From: Streptomyces lilacinus
GTDB lineage: Bacteria; Actinomycetota; Actinomycetes; Streptomycetales; Streptomycetaceae
Assembly: GCA_000715685.1 (NCBI GenBank)
Contig: KL569411.1
Span: 21,388 to 28,788, forward strand
Reading direction: 5' to 3'
Length of the DNA stretch: 7,401 nucleotides
Part shown: piece after piece, positions 1-4,609 of the stretch
Layout: the number at the start of each line of letters is the position of its first letter
Position numbering within the stretch: the first letter of the stretch is position 1
Program-made: the position numbers and the translations under genes
Notes under the pieces: generated by a model
What the model saw: only the letters and a program-made list of their open reading frames with translations
The model's database searches: none
What the model was told of the DNA's origin: nothing

Positions 1-16
1 TGTGTATAAGAGACAG
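1..16 (+). other. Residual Tn5/Nextera mosaic-end adapter (sequencing artefact)
   Basis: The first bases read TGTGTATAAGAGACAG. This is identical to the 3' 16 bases of the 19-bp Tn5 mosaic end used in Nextera/tagmentation libraries. It is AT-rich and abuts the GC-rich gene sequence abruptly at base 17. It sits exactly at the window edge, so it is best read as untrimmed adapter at a contig end. An open frame starting at base 2 inside the adapter is spurious. Confidence 0.95.
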
Positions 17-17
17 C

Positions 18-1046
18 CTGGCGGCGGCCCTGCCGGCGGACGACCCGGACGGGCGGCCGGACGCGGACGTCGGCGACCGCACCCGCCTGGGGCCGCGGCC
101 CTGGCGGCTGGCGGCCGGGGTCTTCCTCGGGCTGGCCTTCGCCACGAAGTGGAACGGCGCGGTGTACCTGGCGGCCTTCGGCGTGATGATCGTCCTGTGG
201 GACGTGGGCTCCCGCCGCCTGGCCGGCGCCCGACACCCGTGGCGGTCGACGCTGCTGCGCGACGCGCCCTGGGCGTTCCTGTCGACGGTGCCGGTGGCCG
301 TCGGCGTGTACGTGGCCTCGTGGGCCGGTTGGTTCTCCCACAGCGGCACGTACAGCCAGACCACCGGCTGGCGGCACAGCGGCTACTTCCGGCACTGGGC
401 GGAGACCGAGGGCGGGCAGAGCCCGGACGGGCTCTTCGCCGGCGTCCTCAACCCGCTGCGCAGCCTGTGGCACTACGAGCGGCAGGTGTGGGACTTCAAC
501 ACCACCCTCTCCTCGCCGCACACCTACCAGTCCAACCCCTGGAGCTGGCTGGTCCAGTCCCGCCCGGTGTCGTACTTCTACGAGTCCCCGGGGGCCGGCA
601 ACGACGGCTGTCCCATCGACACCGCCGACAAGTGCGCCCGCGAGGTGCTCGCGCTGGGCACCCCGCTGCTGTGGTGGGCGGGGTGCGCCGCGCTGGTCTA
701 CCTGCTCTATCGGTGGGCGCTGCGGCGCGACTGGCGGGCGGGCGCGATCCTGGGCGCGGTGGCGGCCGGTTATCTGCCCTGGTTCATGTGGCAGGAACGG
801 ACGATTTTCGTCTTCTACGCGGTCGTCTTCGTGCCCTTCCTGTGTCTGGCGGTGGCCATGATGATCGGCGCGATCCTCGGCCCGCCCGGCTCCCCGGAGC
901 GGCGCCGGGTCGTGGGCGCGGTCGCGGCGGGCACGCTGGTCCTGCTGATCGCCTGGAACTTCATCTACTTCTTCCCGATCTACACCGGTCAGGCGATCCC
1001 GATGGACGCCTGGCGGAACCGGATGTGGTTCGACACCTGGATTTGA
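18..1046 (+). CDS. pmt: Protein O-mannosyltransferase Pmt, C-terminal part (5' truncated)
   Basis: Polytopic membrane enzyme that transfers mannose from polyprenyl-phosphate-mannose to Ser/Thr of exported proteins on the outer face of the membrane (GT39/PMT family). About 342 codons are present, with no start; actinobacterial Pmt proteins are usually well over 500 aa, so the N-terminal third or more, with its catalytic acidic loop, is missing. The frame runs directly out of the adapter. Seen here: a charged loop (DDPDGRPDADVGDR), a PMT-like segment GLAFATKWNG at about 129-158, a long extracytoplasmic loop with WSWLVQSRPVSYFYE, then about four C-terminal hydrophobic segments including MWQERTIFVFYAVVF, as in the PMT_4TMC domain. 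An internal methionine near 162 is not the start, because the conserved segment lies upstream of it. It ends 156 nt before a PBP gene. Streptomyces pmt mutants are known to be hypersensitive to cell-wall antibiotics, so the neighbourhood fits. Confidence 0.9.
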   Translation: MAAALPADDPDGRPDADVGDRTRLGPRPWRLAAGVFLGLAFATKWNGAVYLAAFGVMIVLWDVGSRRLAGARHPWRSTLLRDAPWAFLSTVPVAVGVYVASWAGWFSHSGTYSQTTGWRHSGYFRHWAETEGGQSPDGLFAGVLNPLRSLWHYERQVWDFNTTLSSPHTYQSNPWSWLVQSRPVSYFYESPGAGNDGCPIDTADKCAREVLALGTPLLWWAGCAALVYLLYRWALRRDWRAGAILGAVAAGYLPWFMWQERTIFVFYAVVFVPFLCLAVAMMIGAILGPPGSPERRRVVGAVAAGTLVLLIAWNFIYFFPIYTGQAIPMDAWRNRMWFDTWI

Positions 1047-1112
1047 CGTCACATCAGCCCCTGAAATCACAGCTCTCGCGCTGGAATCCATACGCATGAG
1101 CGATGATTTTCG

Positions 1113-1132
1113 GACACTTCATGTCATGTGTC
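1113..1132. repeat. Imperfect inverted repeat over the putative PBP -35 region
   Basis: GACAC at 1113-1117 and GTGTC at 1128-1132 are perfect inverted arms around a 10-bp spacer containing CATGTCATG. The dyad overlaps the putative -35 element of the PBP promoter, so it could be an operator half-site pair. The arms are short and chance is possible. Confidence 0.3.
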
Positions 1133-1150
1133 GGCGCTCTCCCGTACAGT
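1121..1150 (+). promoter_or_regulatory. Candidate promoter for the PBP gene
   Basis: ATGTCA (1121-1126) and TACAGT (1145-1150) are separated by 18 bp, each matching 4 of 6 positions of the vegetative -35 (TTGACA) and -10 (TATAAT) consensus. Transcription would begin near 1157, giving a 5' UTR of about 45 nt that includes the AT-rich palindrome at 1163-1182. The surrounding 1047-1202 gap is clearly more AT-rich than the genes. I see no convincing terminator for pmt in it, so read-through from pmt cannot be excluded. Confidence 0.45.
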
Positions 1151-1162
1151 GCGTCTCCGAGG

Positions 1163-1182
1163 TTTTAATCGGGTGATTAAAA
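1163..1182. promoter_or_regulatory. Perfect AT-rich palindrome (operator or UTR hairpin) ahead of the PBP Shine-Dalgarno
   Basis: TTTTAATC (1163-1170) and GATTAAAA (1175-1182) are perfect 8-bp inverted arms around GGGT. The Shine-Dalgarno AGGAGG starts 2 nt later at 1185. Fourteen of the sixteen arm bases are A or T in a strongly GC-rich genome. An RNA stem of mostly A-U pairs would be weak, so a DNA-binding repressor operator just downstream of the transcription start seems likelier than a translational hairpin. I do not recognise it as a known Streptomyces operator. Confidence 0.6.
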
Positions 1183-1184
1183 TC

Positions 1185-1190
1185 AGGAGG
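1185..1190 (+). promoter_or_regulatory. Shine-Dalgarno fixing the PBP start
   Basis: AGGAGG lies 12 nt ahead of ATG 1203, a long but workable spacing in a G-rich leader. It supports ATG 1203 over the in-frame GTG at 1128. That alternative would translate through the promoter and palindrome using codons atypical for this genome (TTT, AAT, ATT, AAA, AGG). Confidence 0.7.
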
Positions 1191-1202
1191 GGGCAGGGGA
1201 GC

Positions 1203-2864
1203 ATGCGCACTGGCGCGAAGATCGCGACCGGCGTCGTCGTCGCCGCGGTGGTAGGGGCGGCCGGGATGGGGGCCTACAACCTGGTCGACGCCGTCGCGAG
1301 CGGCGGATCGGGGACGGGCACGCAGGCCGCGCCCGTCCGGACCGGGCCGCCGACGGCGGACGAGACCGGGAAGACCGCGCGGGACTTCCTCGCCGCGTGG
1401 GCGGCCGGCGACACGGCCAAGGCCGCGGGCCTCACCGACAACGCCCAGGCGGCGACCGTCACCCTGACCGCCTACCGCGAGGCCGCGCACGTCGAGAAGG
1501 TGACCTTCAAGCAGGGCGCGGCCGTCGGGGCGAAGGTGCCGTTCTCGGTCACCGCCGAGGTCGCCTACGGCAAGCAGCGCTCCACCTGGGCGTACGACTC
1601 GGCCCTCGAGGTCGTGCGCGGCCGGACGACGGGCAAGGCGCTCGTCGGCTGGCAGTCGACCGTCGTCCACCCCGAGCTCGCCGCCGGGCGGGCCCTGCGG
1701 ACCGGCGCCACCGAGGCGCCGAAGGTCGTCGCCGTCGACCGCTCCGGCGTCGAGCTGGACGTCAAGAACTACCCCTCGCTCGCGTCCGTCCTGCCCGAGC
1801 TGCGCAAGCGGTTCGGCGAGAAGGCGGGCGGGGAGCCGGCCGTCGCCGTACGGGTCGAGGGCGCCGCCGAGCCCAAGACGCTGCACGTGCTGTCCGAGGG
1901 GAAGCCCGGCAAGCTCCGCACCACGCTCGACGCGGGCGCCCAGCGCGCCGCCGAGGCCGCCGTGAGCAGACACAACGACGCCTCCGTGGTCGCCGTGAAG
2001 GCCAGCACCGGCGAGATCCTCGCGATCGCCAACGCGAAGAAGACGGAGTTCAACCCCGCGCTGTCCGGCCAGACGGCGCCCGGCTCCACCATGAAGGTCG
2101 TCACGTCCGCGATGCTGCTGGAGCAGGGCAAGGCCTCGCCCGCCAAGCGCCTGCCGTGTCCCAAGAACGCCACCTACGGCATGACCTTCCACAACGTCGA
2201 AGACAGCGAGAACCCGAACGCCACCTTCGCCCAGGACTTCGCCGCGTCCTGCAACACCGCCTTCATCTCCTTCGCGGGCGGCCTCTCCGACGGCGCGCTG
2301 GCCGCCGAGGCCCGCGACGTCTTCGGCATCGGCCTGGACTGGAAGGCCGGAATCGGTACGTTTGACGGCAGCGTTCCGTCAGACGGCGGAGCCGGCAAGG
2401 CGGCCGCGCTGATCGGGCAGGGCCGGGTGCAGATGAGCCCGCTGAACATGGCCTCGGTCGCCGCGACCGTCCGCGCCGGCTCGTTCCACCAGCCCTACCT
2501 CGTGGACCCCGCCCTCGACGGGCGCCAACTCGCCCGCGCCGCCCGGCCCCTGCCTGACTCCGTCGCCCGCGACCTGCGCGCGATGATGCGGCTCACCGCC
2601 GTCTCCGGTACGGGCGCCCGGGCCATGGCCGGCCTCGGCGGCGACATCGGCGCCAAGACGGGCTCGGCCGAGGTCGACGGCCAGACCGCGCCCAACGGTT
2701 GGTTCACCGCCTACCGGGGCGACGTGGCCGCCGCAGCGGTCGTCCCCCAGGGCGGCCACGGCGGCGGCTCGGCCGGCCCGGTCGTCGCGGCGGTCCTGCG
2801 CGCGGGCGGCCACGGCGGCGACTCGGCCGGCCCGATCGTCGCGGCGGTCCTGCGCGCGGGCTGA
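1203..2864 (+). CDS. Penicillin-binding protein transpeptidase with NTF2-like (MecA_N-type) N-terminal domain
   Basis: A 553-aa membrane-anchored D,D-transpeptidase that cross-links peptidoglycan outside the membrane. Residues about 5-24 form an uncleaved-type N-terminal anchor, followed by a Gly/Thr/Pro-rich linker (about 33-55). Residues about 47-155 look like an NTF2-like MecA_N domain (TARDFLAAWAAGD...). The transpeptidase domain begins around LRTTLDAGAQRAAEAAV. All three catalytic motifs are intact: SxxK as STMK with Ser295 and Lys298, SxN as S349-C-N351, and KTG at 485-487. The combination matches class B-like PBPs that are common in Streptomyces; there is no glycosyltransferase or PASTA domain. 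The C-terminus is odd: residues 518-535 are repeated as 536-553 with two substitutions, so the original protein probably ended near residue 535. Start chosen from the AGGAGG at 1185. The Thr/Pro linker is a plausible substrate for the adjacent Pmt, but that is inference. Confidence 0.92.
   Translation: MRTGAKIATGVVVAAVVGAAGMGAYNLVDAVASGGSGTGTQAAPVRTGPPTADETGKTARDFLAAWAAGDTAKAAGLTDNAQAATVTLTAYREAAHVEKVTFKQGAAVGAKVPFSVTAEVAYGKQRSTWAYDSALEVVRGRTTGKALVGWQSTVVHPELAAGRALRTGATEAPKVVAVDRSGVELDVKNYPSLASVLPELRKRFGEKAGGEPAVAVRVEGAAEPKTLHVLSEGKPGKLRTTLDAGAQRAAEAAVSRHNDASVVAVKASTGEILAIANAKKTEFNPALSGQTAPGSTMKVVTSAMLLEQGKASPAKRLPCPKNATYGMTFHNVEDSENPNATFAQDFAASCNTAFISFAGGLSDGALAAEARDVFGIGLDWKAGIGTFDGSVPSDGGAGKAAALIGQGRVQMSPLNMASVAATVRAGSFHQPYLVDPALDGRQLARAARPLPDSVARDLRAMMRLTAVSGTGARAMAGLGGDIGAKTGSAEVDGQTAPNGWFTAYRGDVAAAAVVPQGGHGGGSAGPVVAAVLRAGGHGGDSAGPIVAAVLRAG
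2754..2861 (+). repeat. 54-bp in-frame tandem duplication at the PBP 3' end
   Basis: Copy 1 (2754-2807) and copy 2 (2808-2861) are adjacent, 54 bp each, and differ at only two bases (2767 vs 2821 and 2781 vs 2835). They encode GHGGGSAGPVVAAVLRAG followed by GHGGDSAGPIVAAVLRAG, and the stop codon follows directly. The near identity, including synonymous positions, points to a recent slippage or unequal-exchange event. Confidence 0.95.
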
Positions 2865-2886
2865 CGGCGCTGCCTGACGGCGCCGC
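2861..2886 (+). repeat. 13-bp tandem repeat spanning the PBP stop codon
   Basis: CTGACGGCGCTGC (2861-2873) is followed directly by CTGACGGCGCCGC (2874-2886), one mismatch in 13. The first copy contains the PBP stop codon TGA 2862-2864; the copied TGA falls out of frame. It abuts the 54-bp duplication. The same bases also allow a weak 6-bp stem (CGGCGC 2865-2870 with GCGCCG 2880-2885), the nearest thing to a terminator hairpin here, but there is no U-tract. Confidence 0.7.
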
Positions 2887-3013
2887 TGGGCTCGCACGGT
2901 GTGCGTCCGGCCGTCGGGCTCGGGCGCGGCGTCGGCGGGGTCGCCGCAGCGTACGCCTACGCGGTGCCGGACCCGGCGCGGGCGGCGCGGGCGTCGTCGC
3001 ACGCACCCGCGCT

Positions 3014-3030
3014 CAGGCCGTGACGGCCTG
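3014..3030. repeat. Perfect 17-bp dyad (operator or hairpin candidate)
   Basis: CAGGCCGT (3014-3021) and ACGGCCTG (3023-3030) are perfect 8-bp inverted arms around a single G. As DNA this is an odd-centred operator-like palindrome. As RNA it makes a 7-bp GC-rich stem with a UGA loop, without a downstream U-run. It could be a factor-independent terminator-like hairpin for the PBP transcript or a regulator site for the transporter promoter. Confidence 0.45.
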
Positions 3031-3060
3031 GCACCCGTCGCCAACTGCCGTGCCGGGCCG

Positions 3061-3082
3061 AGCGGGTGACGTGCGGGTGACG
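3061..3082 (-). promoter_or_regulatory. Two 11-nt direct repeats resembling a PhoP (PHO) box
   Basis: On the minus strand this reads CGTCACCCGCA (complement of 3072-3082) then CGTCACCCGCT (complement of 3061-3071), two head-to-tail 11-nt units. The Streptomyces PhoP direct-repeat unit, as I recall it, is G(G/T)TCAYYYR(G/C)G; each unit matches 9 of 11 positions by hand alignment. The unit on the 3083-3093 side matches only 6 of 11. The repeats lie about 35-55 bp upstream of the candidate -10 at 3116. Other OmpR-type winged-helix regulators, including SARPs, also use 11-bp-period repeats. Confidence 0.4.
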
Positions 3083-3115
3083 CACACGACATCGCGTCGC
3101 CCCGGCTCCGACGGC

Positions 3116-3121
3116 TAGCGT
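3116..3121 (+). promoter_or_regulatory. Candidate -10 element for a leaderless leader-peptide/transporter transcript
   Basis: TAGCGT fits the TANNNT -10 pattern common in Streptomyces and ends 8 nt before ATG 3130, the spacing expected if transcription begins at or beside the A of that ATG. No good -35 is visible about 17 bp upstream, which would fit an activator-dependent promoter but also weakens the call. Confidence 0.35.
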
Positions 3122-3129
3122 CGAGCGTC

Positions 3130-3177
3130 ATGAGCATCCTCACTCGTCGGACCTGGCGACCCGGGCGTGCCGCGTGA
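3130..3177 (+). CDS. Possible 15-aa leader peptide coupled to the transporter
   Basis: ATG 3130 opens a frame encoding MSILTRRTWRPGRAA that ends at TGA 3175-3177. The stop overlaps the transporter start GTG 3174-3176 in a GTGA, the classic layout for translational coupling. The transporter start has no obvious Shine-Dalgarno of its own, so ribosomes terminating this mini-ORF could supply initiation. The peptide has five arginines (codons CGT, CGG, CGA, CGT and none repeated in a run longer than two) and one tryptophan. The ATG lies 8 nt after TAGCGT, consistent with leaderless translation. The peptide itself is not recognisable, and a 15-codon frame can arise by chance. Confidence 0.35.
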   Translation: MSILTRRTWRPGRAA

Positions 3178-4025
3178 CCCCGTTGGTCGCCGTCGCCGTC
3201 CTCATCGCGGCGGTGACGCACGCCAGTTGGAACGCCATCGCCCACGGCATCAAGGACCAGCTCCTCGCCTTCACCCTTGTGGGCGGCGGGGGCGCGGTCT
3301 GCGGGCTGGCGATGCTGCCGTTCGTCCCCGCGCCGGCCGCCGGGGCGTGGCCGTACCTGCTCGCCTCCGCCGCGCTGCACATCGTCTACCAGGTGCTGCT
3401 CATGCGGTCGTTCACCCTCGGCGACTTCGGCCAGATGTACCCGATCGCGCGCGGTACCGCGCCGCTCGCCGTCACCGTCCTCGCCGCGCTCTTCGCCCAC
3501 GAGGTCGCGGGCGGCCGGCAGCTCGCCGGCGTCGCGGTGGCCTCGGCGGGCCTGGTCGGCCTCGCCCTGTGGGGCATCCGCGGCGCCGGCGCCCGGCCGC
3601 ACTGGGCGGCGATCGGCGCGGCCGTCGCCACCGGGCTGGCCATTGCCTCCTACACGGTCGTCGACGGCCTGGGCGTGCGCGCCGCCCACTCCCCGCTCGG
3701 CTACATCGCCTGGCTGATGATCCTCGAGGGCCTGGTCATCCCGGCCTGGGCGGTGGCCACCCGGCGCGGCCGGTTCCGCGCCGAGATCCGGCCCTTCCTC
3801 GCGCGCGGGCTGTTCGGCGGGCTGCTGTCCGTCTTCGCCTACGGGCTCGTGCTGTGGGCCCAGACGCGGGCGGCCCTCGCCCCCGTCGCGGCCCTGCGCG
3901 AGTCGTCGATCCTCGTGGGCGCGGGCATAGGCGCGGTCTTCATGAAGGAACGCTTCGGGGCGCCCCGCGTCGCCGCGGCCGGTCTGATGGTCGTGGGCAT
4001 CGGCCTGATGCTGCACGCGGGGTGA
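3174..4025 (+). CDS. EamA/DMT-family membrane transporter
   Basis: A 283-aa protein of the drug/metabolite transporter superfamily, a cytoplasmic-membrane permease likely exporting a small metabolite; the substrate cannot be told from sequence. It has about ten hydrophobic segments arranged as two EamA repeats (roughly residues 1-133 and 141-283). Characteristic stretches are HASWNAIAHG at the N-terminus, GDFGQMYPIARGTAPL after helix 3, and ALRESSILVGAGIGAVFMKERFG near the end, where the second repeat carries the usual Glu-Arg-Phe turn. Length is normal for the family. Start GTG 3174 is used because the first membrane segment begins immediately after it; no Shine-Dalgarno is evident, so coupling to the upstream mini-ORF or a leaderless mode is plausible. 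It is followed after 87 nt by the small secreted protein gene, which has its own ribosome-binding site. Confidence 0.88.
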   Translation: MTPLVAVAVLIAAVTHASWNAIAHGIKDQLLAFTLVGGGGAVCGLAMLPFVPAPAAGAWPYLLASAALHIVYQVLLMRSFTLGDFGQMYPIARGTAPLAVTVLAALFAHEVAGGRQLAGVAVASAGLVGLALWGIRGAGARPHWAAIGAAVATGLAIASYTVVDGLGVRAAHSPLGYIAWLMILEGLVIPAWAVATRRGRFRAEIRPFLARGLFGGLLSVFAYGLVLWAQTRAALAPVAALRESSILVGAGIGAVFMKERFGAPRVAAAGLMVVGIGLMLHAG

Positions 4026-4084
4026 CGTGCCCGGTAGGGGTGAGGTTCGGCCACTCCTGCCCCGCTTTCGGGTATCCATGGCCC

Positions 4085-4102
4085 TTCGTCACGAAACGGA
4101 GG
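4085..4102 (+). promoter_or_regulatory. Small dyad plus Shine-Dalgarno of the secreted protein gene
   Basis: TTCGT (4085-4089) and ACGAA (4091-4095) form a perfect 5-bp dyad around one base, and GGAGG follows at 4098-4102, 10 nt before ATG 4113. The Shine-Dalgarno firmly supports that start. The dyad is short and may be chance, but it repeats the layout of a dyad directly ahead of the Shine-Dalgarno seen at two other genes here. Confidence 0.55.
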
Positions 4103-4112
4103 ATTTTGAGCC

Positions 4113-4574
4113 ATGGGTATGCACACGGCGCCGCGCGTCCTCGCGGCCGCGGTCGCCCTCGCGGCGGCGGCCTCGACCGCGCCCGCCCCGGCCGCCGCGG
4201 CCCCCCGGGCCGCCCCGGCGTCCACCGGCGCCATGACCATCGACCGCACCGCCTCTCTCGCGCCCGACGGCACCGTCACCATGACCGGTACGTACCGCTG
4301 CACCGTCACCCGGCCCGCCGGCCTCGTCGTCGTCGGCAGCAACGTCATCCAGGGCGCCCGCTACAGCGGCATCGGCGGCAGCACGGCCGTCTGCGACGGC
4401 AAGGAGCACCGCTGGCGCAATACCGCCCGCCCGGCCCACGTGACCTACCAGCCGGGGCCGGCCCGCGCCGACGGCACGCTGATGCAGTTCCGCAGGGACA
4501 AGACGGGGATCCCGCTCCCGTACTTCCTGGCGGTGGTGAAGGAGCAGGACATCACGCTGGTGACGCGGGGATGA
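4113..4574 (+). CDS. Small secreted protein, probably DUF6299-like
   Basis: A 153-aa exported protein of unknown function. Residues 1 to about 30 form a signal peptide: a short basic start (MGMHTAPR), an Ala/Val-rich core and an Ala-Pro-rich region ending in APAAAAP, with likely cleavage after an AxA near residues 27-29. The mature part starts TGAMTIDRTASLAPDGTVTMTGTYRC and looks like a single beta-rich domain. It has exactly two cysteines, Cys63 (TYRCTV) and Cys94 (AVCDGK), well placed for one disulfide. The opening 'DGTVT..GTYRCT' resembles the Streptomyces DUF6299 family as I remember it; this assignment is from memory and moderate. GGAGG at 4098 supports the start. No catalytic motif is visible. 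Its stop overlaps an ATG (ATGA) that opens the mini-ORF leading to rsmI. Confidence 0.78.
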   Translation: MGMHTAPRVLAAAVALAAAASTAPAPAAAAPRAAPASTGAMTIDRTASLAPDGTVTMTGTYRCTVTRPAGLVVVGSNVIQGARYSGIGGSTAVCDGKEHRWRNTARPAHVTYQPGPARADGTLMQFRRDKTGIPLPYFLAVVKEQDITLVTRG

Positions 4575-4609
4575 GCCCGGTGGGGTTCCTGCGAGGATGG
4601 AAGGCGTGA
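4571..4609 (+). CDS. Possible 12-codon linker mini-ORF between the secreted protein gene and rsmI
   Basis: ATG 4571 overlaps the upstream stop as ATGA and encodes MSPVGFLRGWKA, ending in TGA 4607-4609, which overlaps the rsmI start as GTGA. A ribosome could therefore terminate and restart twice in a row. There is no independent ribosome-binding site of note, only GGGG directly before the ATG. The peptide is not recognisable. Chance overlap is a real possibility, since only 31 nt separate the two main genes. Confidence 0.25.
   Translation: MSPVGFLRGWKA

Larger units (their letters stand above)
2865..3129. other. Non-coding, exceptionally GC-rich intergenic stretch
   Basis: There is no credible gene between the PBP stop and the transporter leader. 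The PBP frame stays open for 52 codons after its stop, to TGA 3021-3023, with 48 of 52 third positions G or C. However, positions 1 and 2 are also extremely GC-rich, there is no start with a ribosome-binding site, and the protein is not recognisable. The stretch holds a small stem (CGCAC 2893-2897 with GTGCG 2901-2905), the 17-bp dyad at 3014, the direct repeats at 3061 and a candidate -10 at 3116. Confidence 0.6.

Noticed and set aside
2..1099. 365-codon open frame on the + strand from base 2
   Set aside because: It starts inside the adapter, has Arg/Pro/Gly-rich shadow composition, and overlaps the recognisable Pmt frame.
1128..1160. SigE-type promoter, because GCGTCT occurs at 1151
   Set aside because: No AAC-type -35 at the required distance upstream.
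1128..1202. Longer PBP start at GTG 1128
   Set aside because: It would translate through the promoter, palindrome and Shine-Dalgarno using AT-rich and AGG codons. ATG 1203 is directly followed by a membrane anchor.
1119..2192. 357-codon minus-strand frame opposite the PBP
   Set aside because: Shadow of a gene with all three catalytic motifs intact on the + strand; no recognisable domain.
2901..3023. 40-codon ORF from GTG 2901 in the intergenic gap
   Set aside because: No ribosome-binding site, simply continues the PBP frame after its stop, and all three codon positions are extremely GC-rich.
2379..4079. 566-codon open frame on the minus strand
   Set aside because: It is antisense to the PBP and transporter, with no family resemblance and very Arg/Gly/Asp-rich composition. 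Long antisense frames are routine in high-GC DNA.
4046..4079. Promoter TTCGGC...TATCCA before the secreted protein gene
   Set aside because: The spacing is 21 bp and both elements are poor. The gene may be expressed with the upstream transporter.
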